A stretch of 64,000 nt of DNA from Taxillus chinensis (GCA_023512835.1 CM042090.1:18568356-18632355), one strand, 5' to 3'; numbered from the stretch's first letter, positions 1-12,075 are shown. Numbers and translations: made by a program. Notes: a model not told the origin generated them from the sequence alone.

Positions 1-816
1 CAAACCATGAGCGTTGACTAGGTAGATACAGGAAAGTTTCTCAGTACAAAATAGTACCAATCCCCGAAGTCCCAAACATAAAAAGGACCCCTAATACTTA
101 CATTTAAAAAAAAAAAAAAAAAGAGGACCCCTAATTGTAGTCTCATTCTTTATTATTCTTTTTTATTGAATTTAAGTTTTTCAACACCAAAATGAGCGTG
201 TCTGAATAATTAACAATGTTATCGGTTTTTAACTTTTTACAATCACTCCACAAGACAGTAATCTAATATAGTCACCAATGAACTCCAATTTTAAACCTTT
301 CTGCCAAGATCTGATACTTATTTTACTATGATATGTCACTTATTTTAATAAATATTTTATTAAATTATGCAAGCATGGATGTTTAACGTTCTTTTGTAGC
401 TTCCTAAAGTCTTTGCGTTTTTACCCAACTGTTTTTATGCATGCAAATTTAGGCCACATGATGTTAATGCTAATTTAGCGTTTGTGTAAGGTATTTTTAT
501 ATTTTAATGATTTAAAAACATATTTAATTTCTTAATCCTTATTTTGAAATAAATAATATATTATTTTTTATAATTTATTTATTTTCTTAAAAATTTTTAC
601 ATCTCAATTTTCATTTATATTCCTATTCTTTTTAAATTATATAATTTTATTATTTTTTTCTCTTTTCAATCAATAAAAAATTTACATAGTTGGTGATGAA
701 TATTGATATTAGTTTTTCCTATTCTTTTTTGGTTAGGGCCAGTCAAGTTAGGAAAAAGTGGCCCGTGAACTGGATGGTATTGTTGGTAGCTGATGAACTA
801 CTTGAGGCCAACAAAA
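1..816. other. AT-rich intergenic DNA upstream of the complex I gene
   Basis: No coding signal was found. The stretch is AT-rich with an A-run near 107-122 and no recognisable repeat family. Its right end presumably carries the distal promoter of the NDUFS4 gene. Confidence 0.5.
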
Positions 817-822
817 AGCCCA
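817..822 (-). promoter_or_regulatory. site II-like element (TGGGCT) upstream of NDUFS4
   Basis: The plus strand reads AGCCCA, so the minus strand reads TGGGCT. TGGGCY 'site II' elements are known to be enriched in promoters of plant respiratory-chain genes. It lies about 150 bases before the chosen ATG and could be promoter or 5' UTR. A single hexamer is weak evidence. Confidence 0.25.
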
Positions 823-974
823 AAACAAAAAGGCCTACAGAATCGGAAGAAGTTGCAGTCTCCGAGGTGGTGGCCGGTGGGTGCCGGGAGGGTGTGTGAC
901 TGTGTGTTGTCTGTCGCATGCGAGAGGTGTCTCTGTTGCAGGTGAAGAAGGTGAGATTTCTGGTTCGACCAAGG

Positions 975-3900
975 ATGGCGAGCTCTTTGCAAAGGGGTGT
1001 GCGCGTGGCTCGTGCTCACCGTCGGTTCGGGTTCGCAACAGCCAGATTGTTCGCTTCTGATGCTTTGGCCGAAATCAAGCCCGGCGAGATTGGGTTGATT
1101 TCTGGAATCCCCCGAGAGCATCTCCGAAGAAGGGTACCACCTCCCGCCTGATTGTGTGTTTGTGTGTGTGTCGAATCAACAACGCTACACTTTTGCTTCA
1201 ATGTTTCGATTTCTATACAATTGAATCCGTCAAATTTCTTTTTTGGTTTGCTATGATTGGGATTCCAATCGTTTTGTTTAATATTTAGATTTCGTGTCAC
1301 TAAAATTGATGCCTCCCGACCACCTGAAGTTTACCTAGAACTCAAATTGTTGTGGTTTAAAATGCATGGATTTGCCGAACACAATATGTAATGGTTTGAT
1401 TCATTACATCAGGATTTAGGAAAAGAGACCCAACACAAAAGGGTGTTTGGGGGAGGTTTTTTTGTTTTTTTGTTTTTGAACACCTGTTTTAAACATCATT
1501 TCTGTTTATAAAAAAAAAAAAAGTACAGTCTCTTGAGCCTTGGAGTGTTGGAATTTTAGTTTTTGAAATGAATGTGGCTTAAATTACCGGAAGTTTTCCC
1601 TAACTTGCATCCATTGGTTTGTCGAACTTTCAATTTTGGTTTTCTTCGTTTTATCACATAGCATCACCCTTTGCATGATAAGTTTTTTCCACTCCGTTCT
1701 AGGAGAAAGGACTGGCAGAATTGTGGTTAATTTTCTTAATTCTAATTGAACCTGGGCATGGAATTTTAAATCGGTAGATCATCTGAGTCAATATTGAGGT
1801 ATCATGGAAAAACTTGCCTTCTGGGTTCTGCATTTGCTTATTGTGATAAGAGCGCAGACAGTTTGATTTGAGAGTTGAGACCTAACCAATGTCATAGAGA
1901 CTTGAATAAACTGTCTACTGGACTGCTACGGGCTAGGTTATAAGATAGGAAGGGGTTGTAGGGTTGTGGCAAGGCTAGAAAGCATGAATTCAGAAATCTC
2001 TAGACCTAGTTGCCATCTGAAAAGTAAAAGCCATACTTTCCTTGTCCAGAGTTCGACAAACCAGTTCAATTTATAACAGGCCCTACCATCTAACATTGCA
2101 ACAAAATAAGAAGGACCATCAGGCTTCAGTAGTATCACTAATTGCTAGAAGGGGTTACTGCTGTAGTGTTATTTTTCTCTTAAAATGTGCCAACCCATTT
2201 TATGTCATTTGCTGCTCATTGTAATATTATTTCTAAGTGAGTAAGTGGAGCCTTTCTGATAAAATGTTGTTCAGCTAGGAGGGAGGGGTGGTTTTTTTGT
2301 TCAAATCAACAGACCTGGTGCTACTATTGCTTATTGGAGTGCAACGGATATCAGATGACGAATCTTTTGAGGAGTTCCTGAATGACGCAAGGCCGTTGCA
2401 GATGTGGGGTTGTGATGGAGGTCATCAGAGGAATTATAAGGGAATGATCATGGAGATGGAGGTGGTTATTGATTGATGGTGGATATCCCATCTCAACATC
2501 GAGGAGTTCTTGAATTGGCTGGCAAAAATTGAATGATTTTTTGATTATATGGAAATCCCAAAAGATAGCCGAATGAGGTTGGTAGCTTGCAGGTCAGAAG
2601 GTGGAGCTTTTGCTTGGTGGGAGAGGCTACAGAGCAAGAGACATATAGAAGGAAGACATCCAGTGAGGAGCTGGATTTGTATGAAGCATATGTTGCAACC
2701 TGATTTCTGACCTCTCAACTATAAACACAATTTATTCTAGCAAATTCTCTTAATTTTAGTAGTAATGGACACCCATAGATTGATGGGCAGACTGAGGAGA
2801 CCAATAGGACATTGAACAATTTGATCAAGAGCATTATTGAGGAGAAGCCTCGGCAATGGGATCACACATAGGCTTTGACTGAATTTGCATTTAATGTGGA
2901 CGTTTAATGTGATGCTATTGGTCTACCTTATGATATTGGCATCTACAGGACGTTTAACGTGGCTAATCTGTATCTCTTTCACACAGATGTTGTGCTGTTA
3001 TATCTTGAAGCGAACTCGAGATCGAGTTCTTTTCTAGTGGGAGAGAATGATGCGGCAGTTATTGAGAGATTCATTTGACTCGATTTACTTTTGTTTTTTC
3101 TCTTATTATGTGTTTGGGCTGTGGGCCTTTTTGCTGATTCGTTTTATAATTTGTTTACTGACAATTTAAATCACTATATAAGGTTTGTCTAAAGTACACC
3201 TATTGTTATCATGAATCAATTTACCTAGATTTTGCAAGTTAGGCAAACTGTTTTGGAATTCGGTCGGTTTAATTGAGTTCTTGTTTATCCTTACACTACC
3301 TCGCTGCATCATTGTGCTATATCAAGTATCAACCTGATGCTACTTTGAATTTGAGATTTAATACAATCAATTTTGAGTTAAATGTTTATAAGTCAGAGTT
3401 TCTAGTAGGCTCGTCTAGATATAGTCTTATGTCTGACTTACCCTATTACTTTTTAATTTTTCAGATGCTGTGTTGTTTTTGTTTTTAATTTTTTTTGTTT
3501 TCAAAAATAAATTTTAGAATTTAAATGTTATTTGTTATATTTATTTTCTTTTTCTGAATAAAGAAGCACTTTATTTAAATTTTAATTTGAATAAATTAGC
3601 TATTTTCAAAAACTTTTCACTTGTTTTTTAGTTTAAATATAAACTCAATTTTGCAGGACATCCAAATTATTATAATTATTTTTTTGCTTTCCTATACTTT
3701 ACCTGAGTTTATCATATTTTGTTTTTTTTAATTTTCATGAACCCAATATTAAAAAATATTTTTTCTCTTACCAAACAAAATTTATTTTTAAAATTCAGAA
3801 TTAATACTTCAATTCCAATAAAGATTAAATCACGAAACTAAAACATAGAAACAAAACCAAAACATAAAAACTAAAACAATCTTATATGATTGTTTTTTGT

Positions 3901-6233
3901 TTGTTCTAGTTTTTGTTATCTTTTATAATTTTGCATTTTGTTTGTAGGTTATGATTTTCTCCCCTGCCAGGACTGCAACACAGCAAGGCTCTGGGAAAGT
4001 TGGATGGTGGAAAATCAATTTTCTATCCACACAGAAGTAAGTTGTATAACTACACAAGACAAGCAGTTGAAAGCATCGTAACCCAACTGATATTATTAGC
4101 TGTATAGAGTTGAGAAATGAATACAAAAAAACAGCGAACAAAACTTGGCTTTGTAATTTTTAATTGACAGTCCATGTTTGGATTCCCGCAATTTGGTTTT
4201 TCAAATGCATGGCAAAACCATGGTTTTTGGTTTTAACCAAGCTTTAATTAGTCAGCTACACCAATTTATTTATTTTTTCATAATTCTAATAGTTACTCTT
4301 TGCGGATATATTATTTTTTTTTAAAAATCTATATAATGATAAGCATTATTATTAGTAGATGATAATTGTGTTATATAACAAAATAATATTTTAAAAAGTG
4401 ATTATTCTTATTACATACTATTTTTTTAAGTAATATTTTATTTAAAATGTAATTTTAGTTTTATATAGCATTTTATTAAAAAAACTTTGTTATTATTATA
4501 AATTACTATTTATTTTTAAGTGAAACTATTGTTGTTATTATTAATTGCTAACTATATTCATATAATATTTAATTTTTCAAAAAACATTTAGTATTAAGTA
4601 TTGTTATTATTGCTATGGTTAACTGTATTTTTTTGATTTTTTCCTGAATAATAATAATTATTATTATTACAATGATAATAACCTATTATTATTCTTATGA
4701 TAAACACTTATTGTAGGCAAAACAATTTTTGTAAAAATCTTGCTTTGAACTTAATCATAATCTTACAAAATTTAGTTTTGAGCATGATTTTGATATGGAA
4801 ACCATCCACACCCTTAGTGGGAATCATGTTTATAAGTTTTAGGTTATATGAATAACTCACTTTCTATTGGATTTTTTTTTTTAAAAAAATTGTTTAAGAT
4901 TTTGAATTAAATATGGAAATTATTAGTTAAGTTGAATTTGAATATTATACGACATCAATGAGATGACATATCTTGATTGACTTGTGTAGATGGGAAAATC
5001 CATTGATGGGATGGACATCCACTGGGGATCCATATGCCAATGTAGGGGATGCTGGATTGACTTTTGATTCTGAAGAAGCTGCAAAGTCTTTTGCAAGTAA
5101 ACATGGCTGGGATTATGTGGTAAGTGATCCATCAGCTTTTCATTTGCAATTCAAAGTATGTAGGAACTAAGAGCCTGAGCATTTATGCATGTTGCCTGTT
5201 TCTACTTTACATTTGGAACTTTCCATTAGTCTCCGGAATTTTTACTTTATCTCTTGTAAACCACACATTGTCACAATTGGATTTTTCATCCTTGTCTGAG
5301 ATTCTGTTTGCTAAATTTGAATGCTTTAAAACTCTTAATAAACCAGCACAAGAACCCAGAGTGAGCTTCATTTATATTGTATTAGCTTCGAGAGTTATGG
5401 CAGTTTAGTGATGAATTGATGTTATAGTTTTTGCTGCCTTGGCTGACAAAACAAGCAAGCTGAAAAGGAATCTTAAAGATGAGTTTGTCATCTGTTTGTC
5501 TTATTTAAATTCTTGTTACATGAGGTGGAAATAATGTCATATCGTTTGAACATTTCAGTAGGGAATGAAGTGACCTAAAGACTAAGTTTGGCAGACAGGT
5601 AGTTTAAGGATTTGATTGATTTAGAATGTGGACCATCTGGCCTTCATAGTATCTTTTCTGCCTCAAGAACACTAGGATAAAATATCTGTTGCATCATAAT
5701 TTTAATTGTTTTAACTAACATCTTAAACATCTTTGGAAAAATTTCTGAGATGCTCATGCGATTTCTTTAAGACCACTTGAAGGTGTCAACCATGGGATAG
5801 GAACCTTATGTTGGACAAGTTTGCATGTTGATTCATTTGATCAGGCTAAAATGTTAGGTCCATAGTTATTGATTTCACCGTAGCAGTGTCATATTAACTT
5901 GGGAGAGTTAACGTAGTATGCTGTCCTAGTTCTGATATCTATGCTCATGCTGATTATTTAACCATTTTTTGTTTTTAATTATCTGTGTTTTGACTCCCAT
6001 ATTACTCATATTCACCCTGCTTGAACTTATGTGCAGGTCAAAAAGCGGCACGTCCCTGTTTTGAAGGTTTTGAACACCCCCCTAACTAAACTTTTGTTAT
6101 GCCTTGGCCTTGTAAGGCATAGTGTTGGTAGAGTCTCATTACCGTTTGTTAAATTAAAATAGCTTTTTTGCTGCAGCCCAAGGCATATGCTGACAACTTC
6201 AAGTGGAAGGGACCGCCAGAGTCAGAAGAATAA
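975..6233 (+). CDS. FRO1: NADH dehydrogenase (ubiquinone) iron-sulfur protein 4, complex I 18 kDa-type subunit (NDUFS4)
   Basis: An accessory subunit of mitochondrial respiratory complex I, the homologue of Arabidopsis FROSTBITE1. Five coding exons fit: 975-1133, 3948-4036, 4990-5119, 6037-6066 and 6177-6233. All junctions are GT-AG and the frame is kept throughout, giving 154 residues, the length of the Arabidopsis protein as I recall it. The N-terminus ([17 protein letters not shown]) is basic, Ser/Arg-rich and acid-free, as expected for a mitochondrial presequence. The conserved core is clear: [14 protein letters not shown], then [63 protein letters not shown], and the C-terminal [11 protein letters not shown]. 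An in-frame ATG at 918 would add 19 residues; the start at 975 is preferred because it gives the family length. Intron 1 (about 2.8 kb) holds a decayed gypsy element. Confidence 0.95.
2310..3110 (+). mobile_element. decayed Ty3/gypsy retrotransposon relic inside NDUFS4 intron 1
   Basis: Two polyprotein pieces can be read, with the middle missing. The first (about 2480-2640) resembles gag: an EEFL-WLAKIE-like stretch, then [15 protein letters not shown] and [11 protein letters not shown], matching the usual gypsy gag motif. The second (about 2760-3060) is the integrase C-terminal end: [34 protein letters not shown], then [13 protein letters not shown] and a GENDAA ending. Stop codons interrupt both. 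Protease, reverse transcriptase and RNase H are absent, so it is a non-functional deletion relic. DNA from 3110 to about 3260 may be residual LTR. It is in the same orientation as the host gene. Confidence 0.8.
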
Positions 6234-6978
6234 GATCAGCTGTCATTTTGAACTTTCCTGTTCTTGCTGCATCGATTATGTGAGCCCGTTAGTTAAAAAG
6301 AGTTGTATTCAACTACATATCCGTACCCTTTGTTTTTTTGTTGGTTGTTGTTGTTGATGCATATGCAGACCAATAACTGCAATCAACTGTTCAAAATTTG
6401 CCCTGAAGACCTCTCCGCAATGCTCATATTTGGCTTCCAAACATTACCTAACCAGAAGCTGTATGATGAAAATATAGATGTGTGACGGCAAATATAACCA
6501 TCCTTGTCTACCCGGTGCCGGTGTCTCATTCCACTTACCTTATCTATGCCTGTGTAAACTCGCTTCTCTCTTGTGATGTAAATTCCACATATATATTACA
6601 TTAAGAGTAAATCCTGGAGTTTGAAAGTTTTACATCACTAATTCCACATTCATTAATTTTATCGAGCACATATTTAGTAGGGTGATAAGGTGATATAATA
6701 TTGGCCTTGTAGCATATTTTTTTAAATATATTATATGATTTGATATTGCGTTATAACATTTTTATACGCGTTACGGACAGGGCAAAGATTATTTACACTG
6801 TGGTTCCCTTTTCTAGGATTTGGTAAGATCCCTTTTCGGCTTTTCCATACTACGCCAAAACTATACATTGATGGGGGCAGACCACGCTACACTTATGTAG
6901 GGGGAAGACAGGTGTGACCATCCAGAATAATTTACAACCATAATTATTTAATTAATCTAGAGAGTTGATGGGGAAGCA

Positions 6979-7929
6979 CTAGGCCACGTTGGGGAGTGTG
7001 TGGAACTTCCAAGCAAACGCGTAGTCCTTGGAGTCGCAGGTCACCCTCACCGCTTCACAGAACGCCTCCACCGACTCCTCCTTCCCATTGCTTCCCCAAT
7101 CGATCCTCGCCCAGCATGAGAACCCGTTCACCGTCATCGGCACCTTCAAGCCACTGGGACGAAGCGCCACCTCGCCCGAAATCCTCTTGCCGCCGCCGGT
7201 CATGGACCGCAGCCAGGAACATTCCGGCTGTCCGACCATTTCCTTGTACGCCGAGTTCGCCAGCCTCACCCTGTTGCCGGAATCAGATATCACCGCCGGG
7301 ATCCCCTCCGCCTCCACCTCCTTCTCCACCTCCTCCGCATCCGCCCGCGCGGGCCAAGCAGTCCTCCCCCGAAAAATGGCCTGTCCCGGGCTCCGATATT
7401 CGTTGATGCACCTCAAAACTATACTCGACCCCACCGGACGAACCGGCGTCGGCGCGATCACACCGGCATAGGCGCTTGTATGGTAGCTCTTTACCGGCCC
7501 CGCAAGCTGCATTAACAGGTCTTTCTCCTCCGGTATTGCCTTCTTGTCGGGGCCAGCGGTGGGGTTTGGGACTTCAGATGGCGGCGTTTCAGAGCCGCCG
7601 TTGACGGCGGTGAGGCCGATGCGAGGAAGGTGGCGGTGGTTGAAAGTGGAACCCTGAGAAAAGGGTGGGGGGTGCCTGGGTTTCTTGAACTTGGGTGGAG
7701 GGAGGCGAAACAGTGAAAATGGGCCACCCCGTCCCCTGCATCGCTTTCTGGTCCGAGTGGGCCAGTATGAGTGGCCCAATAGACTCTCCGGCATGGCTCT
7801 CTCCGGAGGGCCCGGCTTCGGAGCGATGGGCCTGTACCTGGACATTATCTCGGCTGCGGTTTTCGAGGTTTGAGGAGGAGAGTACGGATTCATGGGTTGT
7901 TGGATCATCAGGGCTGCGATGCTTGTCAC
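6979..7929 (-). CDS. conserved plant protein of unknown function, 316 aa, intronless
   Basis: A single long GC-rich reading frame in AT-rich surroundings, running leftwards from the ATG at 7929. The N-terminus carries a short conserved-looking block, KTAAEIMSRYRPIAPKPG (about residues 24-41), followed by PTRTRKRCRGRGG, a basic patch that could act in nuclear localisation. The middle is Pro-rich and probably disordered. The C-terminal half is more globular and ends in VTCDSKDYAFAWKFHTLPNVA. I have an impression of an RYRPIAPKP-containing plant family but cannot name a function. The alternative frames here are shadows, because only this one has the compositional bias and a folded-looking C-terminus. 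A (GT)n microsatellite lies just upstream and may fall in the 5' UTR. Confidence 0.75.
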   Translation of the reverse strand: MTSIAALMIQQPMNPYSPPQTSKTAAEIMSRYRPIAPKPGPPERAMPESLLGHSYWPTRTRKRCRGRGGPFSLFRLPPPKFKKPRHPPPFSQGSTFNHRHLPRIGLTAVNGGSETPPSEVPNPTAGPDKKAIPEEKDLLMQLAGPVKSYHTSAYAGVIAPTPVRPVGSSIVLRCINEYRSPGQAIFRGRTAWPARADAEEVEKEVEAEGIPAVISDSGNRVRLANSAYKEMVGQPECSWLRSMTGGGKRISGEVALRPSGLKVPMTVNGFSCWARIDWGSNGKEESVEAFCEAVRVTCDSKDYAFAWKFHTLPNVA

Positions 7930-7942
7930 TCAGTCCCCTCTT

Positions 7943-7948
<6 letters not shown>

Positions 7949-7989
<41 letters not shown>
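7949..7989. repeat. (GT)n microsatellite, about 20 units
   Basis: An uninterrupted GT dinucleotide run directly upstream of the minus-strand gene that starts at 7929. It is CA-rich on that gene's sense strand and likely within its 5' UTR or core promoter. Expected to be length-polymorphic. Confidence 0.95.
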
Positions 7990-7990
<1 letters not shown>

Positions 7991-8139
7991 AAGAGGGAAA
8001 GACTCCCGACTCAATCCATTCCCCTCTTCTTCTTCTTCTTCCTTTTCTTCTACAGTTAATATTATTATTATTATAAGTAAAGGAGCGAGCCAATGAGATG
8101 GCAGCAACATTGAAGTAGGAGGCAGCAGAGTGTGACACG

Positions 8140-9100
8140 TGTGCAATCGGGTTGCGAGTACGTGTCTAGGAAGGGGACATGTGTGTTTTATATATACGAT
8201 ATTATTAGGTGTGTATATTGTTATTTTATTTTTAGAATTGTGAATAATATTTTTTCCCTTCTAACTCTAATATTTTTTTATTTTTATTAAAATAATAAAT
8301 TTTAATATAATAAATTTTTATATGAATATAAAAGATAAAAAATAATAAAAACAATATATGAATAATAAATAATAATTTCTCTAATTAAATAGGCAAATAA
8401 ATAATTTATTAGAGTTTATTTTTGTCATTTGACTCTTTATTCGTAAATAATAAAAAAATTTCTCAAACTTATGTAGTATTTCTAAAGTGAAAGAGTTCCG
8501 ATTTAAAAAAACATTAAACTAAAACTATCAAATAAAAATTTATCAATTTTTAGTTCAATTTAGTTCATCCATTTTTTTTTATCATTAACAACACTCATGA
8601 ACCATTAAAGTATCAAATGACTACTAATAACTTAATAAAGTGTATTGGCTATATACTATATAGATATATATAGCATAAAGGTTAATCTGTTTATCATTGA
8701 AAGTTTGATTTATTCACTAATGTTTATATAAACGTGTTCACGAGTTAATTTTTTGGTATGATTTTATAAAATAATTTGAATTTAAGATGGATATATGACT
8801 GTGTTTGCAAGATTAAACAATGCGTAAAAAAGGTTTTCAAATATATATTATATTATATTTTTGTCTATGAAATTGATAAATTATAGATTAACAGTAATAT
8901 ATTAATTTTTTAGAAAATTCGAATCAATTTTAAAACTCATATAATTTCGGCTCATATGATTGAATCGGTTTTTAATTGCCCTTAGAAAATTAAAAACTTT
9001 CTAATCGGTTTTTAATCGGTTTAATGACGCTCAAATGACAAATTAAATCACACACCAACTCACAAAGTGTTACTTTCCATAGTGAAAACATATTATATTT
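8140..9100. other. AT-rich gene-free stretch
   Basis: No open frame of note. Low-complexity A/T tracts and short TA runs only. Confidence 0.5.
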
Positions 9101-9340
9101 ATTCAATCCAGTAGGTGGCCATTAAAGCGATAATTTTGTCGGTGTTTTAAAAACTCCAGGTATTGTTTTGGACTCCCTTGTAAAAATGACGATATAGATT
9201 TATTTGTGGTCTCATTTTAAATATTCCCGGATATGTATTACTTTAGGCAGGATGGGTCTTATTTTTTGTGGCGTTTTGGAAACGCCGGTAAACAAAAGAT
9301 TGTAAGCCAAGCCTTTATTATTGGTGCCGTTTTTAGTCGA
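9100..9340. mobile_element. possible DNA-transposon subterminal region
   Basis: Several CG-containing short motifs in AT-rich DNA, including a perfect 7-bp-stem palindrome GGCGTTTTGGAAACGCC (9270-9286) and related half-sites (TCGGTGTTTTAAAAACTCC, GTGCCGTTTTTAGTCGAC). GGCGTTT/AAACGCC arrays resemble subterminal repeats of plant CACTA elements. No termini or transposase are visible, so the class is a guess. Confidence 0.35.
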
Positions 9341-10680
9341 CATAAGTTTTTTTTTCCTCCCCAATTTTGCAAACACGCTATAAATAATTTATAAAACACC
9401 CAAATTAATACAATACAAAATATCAAATGTATTAATATAAAATAATAACAGACAATATCCAATGATAATTAAATTTCATTCTCACTCCTAAACAAAACCA
9501 GAAAATTTCTTCGTATGTTTCTTGATCCGCTTTTGAACAGTAAGTTTCTTATATGCAAATCCATTGACTCACTAATGGTACTTGTGACCTAGATCATGCC
9601 TAATGATAGGTTACCTTTACATATAATCTTAAGAGATATCAAAAATTAATTGTGAGGTTAAACTATATAATAGTTACTTGAATATACATTGTTTATCTAA
9701 TGAGTATAGTAAGTCAATTCATGTCAGGAGCAGTTAGATACCTTGTGAGATTTATGGCAATTTCGTCGGTTGGAAAATCAAGAAGGAAGATCCAAATTCA
9801 CTCATGGTTCGTCAGGGGGAGAGAAAAAGATTTAGAAATGGAGAGTCACGCGAGGTATAGGGTTCAAAAACGACGTTACTTTGTGCATGTTAAACCCTTT
9901 ATGATGTGGCACAATTGCATGTTGCGCTCACAAAGGCCAAAACTATTAATTTGCATAAAACTATTTACACATTTTATTTTTTATAAAAAAAAAAAGTATA
10001 TTTAATAGTAAATTTATTATTTATATTTTTATGTAATCAGACAATAAATATATTAATAATAATAACATGAAGTTTTAAAAAAGTATTTTAAAATTTTAAA
10101 AAAAAAGAATAAATTACTGGAAGATGGGCAAGAAAAGCGATGACAGGATTTGATGCGTGCAGAATCTATATACCAGCCGGTATGTGACAAGTAGTCCATA
10201 GGGGGGGCTATTGGGGCAAAACTCAAGTAAATGAAGGCTACACAGGAAAGAAAACAGAAAGAAAGCGCGAGATCTATATACATTCCATATGTGACTCTGT
10301 GGTTGAGTCAAAATGTTACATGCATGATGCATTCAAAAATGATGTTTCATGCGGTAATGTAATATTCTTTCTAGCACAATCAAGGTGAAGAGCATGACAT
10401 CATAAGTGATGGATTTGAAAGACAGTGATGAGTTTTTGTAATATTAATTTTTTAAAAAAGTTTCATAGGCCCGTATATGGCTTCTGTCATGCGTATTATT
10501 ATATATACAGAGAGGCGTTTATTGAAGGCAGTAGAACATTAATTTATTCGAAGGTAAGTAATCACGCTACTCGACACAACAACCTCAAAAAGCAGAAAGC
10601 AGATGGGACAACGGACAACAATTATATGACTTGGTAAAATGGTTATTAATTAAAAAGTCAGTGCCATTTACGCAGCGTCT
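9340..10680. other. gene-free stretch
   Basis: Mostly AT-rich. A small frame at 9700-10005 has a basic, unrecognised product and no exon-like conservation. I do not call it a gene. Confidence 0.45.
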
Positions 10681-10749
10681 CTGTTGCGGACCAACAAAGA
10701 AATTAATGGCGGATTTCGCACTCTGGTGAATTTCTCTGTTGCTTCATCA

Positions 10750-12075
10750 ATGGAGGTCGGTGGTAATACGAATACCGGGTCCTCTCTCCCTCCCAACTAT
10801 GTCAGTCTCTTCGAGCTCCGCGAGCGATGGCTCCAGAAGAAGGCAGCGGAGCAGCGAGAGAAAGAGAAGACCGAAGAAGAAAAACAAAAGAGCGAAGAAG
10901 AACGAAAGAGCGAAGCACACGTTCGCGGACGAGCGAAGAAGGAGGAGTACGGCCCCAACTCCAAGGTGGGTGAAACCCCCCAGACTACTGAGACTCAGTC
11001 GAGGCCTTCCAATAAACTTTATGGGCCAAAACAAAAGCGCAAAAAGCGAAGCGGAAATTATGGCAGGACGGCGTCGGACAGGGTTCCGGAGCCGGCGTCC
11101 AAGGAAACAGAAACCGAAGCCGAAGCCGCTACGGAGGTGGGGGAGGCGACAAAGAAAGTAGGGGGTGTCGTCGAGTGGGAGAGAAACCATGGACGGGAGA
11201 GGAAGAGAGACAAAAGGTGGTGGCACAAGAAGACGTCTGGGAGCCAAGGGCGTGCTGGTACTGATGCCGATCCTGAATCGGAGAAGAGAGCAGCCATGGC
11301 CGTGCCTGTAGTTGGGAGAGGAGAGCACGGGCGAGGAGTTGGGGTGTACGACAGTGGGATCGCAGAAGAGAAGGCTATGTCGAGGAAGAGTTCAGTCGAT
11401 CGATTCAGTGAGGAAGGGCCGTGCCGGGGGAGGCAGAAGAAGACGTCTAGTAGCCAAGGCCGTGCTGGTGCTGGTGCTGATGCTGAATCGGAGAAGAGAG
11501 CAGCCATGGTCGTGTCTGTAGTTGGGAGAGGAGAGCGCGAGCGAGGAATTGGGGTTTACGACAGTGGGCCCGCAGAAGGGAAGGGTATGGAGAGGAAGGG
11601 ATCAGTCGATCGATTCAGTGAGGAAGGGCCGTGCGGGCGGAGGCAGAAGGAGACGTCTAGGAGCCATGATGGCGGTAATCCTGAATCGGAGAAGAAAGCA
11701 GCCATGGGCGTGCCTGTAGTTGGCAGAGGAGGGCGCGAGCGAGGAATAGGGGTTTACGACAGTGGGGTCGCAGAAGGGAAGGCGAAGGCTATGGAGAGGA
11801 AGGGTTCAGTAAATCGATTCAGCGAGGTTGAGAAAAAATTTGAAAAGCTTTCGACGAGTGAGGGGGGTGAAAGAGGGCGTCATCGGTCCGGGATGGATCA
11901 TAAGGGTGGTTTTCGCCGGGGCATTGGGAATTATGGAAGAGGGTCCAACTCCTACCGCTCTGAAGCTCCGCGACTATCGACTCGTCATGGTGTTGTCTGG
12001 GTTAAGAAAGGCGAGGGCAGCTCCGGTGGAGATGGAAAACAAGAGGATGATCATGGTTTTAGCCAATGTGATTGA
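10750..12075 (+). CDS. charged repeat protein of unknown function, 441 aa
   Basis: A single-exon frame of 441 residues starting at the ATG at 10750; the frame opens upstream but has no earlier ATG. Residues about 14-38 (LPPNYVSLFELRERWLQKKA) look conserved and helical. They lead into a Glu/Lys/Arg-rich coiled-coil-like stretch (about 39-75). Residues 160-363 are three tandem copies of a unit of about 70 residues, each with ESEKRAAM, VVGRG, GVYDSG and VDRFSE blocks. The third copy is shorter and VDRFSE reads VNRFSE there. The C-terminus is Gly/Arg/Ser-rich (GNYGRGSNSYR), like an RNA-binding tail. I do not recognise the family. The N-terminal block suggests a real gene, and the open GC-richer frame through all repeats supports coding. 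Confidence 0.7.
   Translation: MEVGGNTNTGSSLPPNYVSLFELRERWLQKKAAEQREKEKTEEEKQKSEEERKSEAHVRGRAKKEEYGPNSKVGETPQTTETQSRPSNKLYGPKQKRKKRSGNYGRTASDRVPEPASKETETEAEAATEVGEATKKVGGVVEWERNHGRERKRDKRWWHKKTSGSQGRAGTDADPESEKRAAMAVPVVGRGEHGRGVGVYDSGIAEEKAMSRKSSVDRFSEEGPCRGRQKKTSSSQGRAGAGADAESEKRAAMVVSVVGRGERERGIGVYDSGPAEGKGMERKGSVDRFSEEGPCGRRQKETSRSHDGGNPESEKKAAMGVPVVGRGGRERGIGVYDSGVAEGKAKAMERKGSVNRFSEVEKKFEKLSTSEGGERGRHRSGMDHKGGFRRGIGNYGRGSNSYRSEAPRLSTRHGVVWVKKGEGSSGGDGKQEDDHGFSQCD
11227..11838 (+). repeat. three in-frame coding tandem repeats (210, 210 and ~192 bp)
   Basis: Unit 1 is 11227-11436, unit 2 11437-11646 and unit 3 about 11647-11838. Each starts AAGAAGACGTCT or AAGGAGACGTCT. Units 1 and 2 are nearly identical in DNA; unit 3 has lost about six codons near its start and gained three (AKA) later. 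Unit length is a multiple of three, so copy-number change keeps the frame. Confidence 0.9.

Noticed and set aside
6996..7471. plus-strand frames of 136 and 147 residues
   Set aside because: Antisense shadows of the 316-residue minus-strand gene in GC-rich DNA; Pro/Ser/Arg-rich products with no family features.
10747..11507. minus-strand frames of 149-193 residues
   Set aside because: Leu/Ser/Pro-rich complements of the charged repeat protein; no start context or conserved block.
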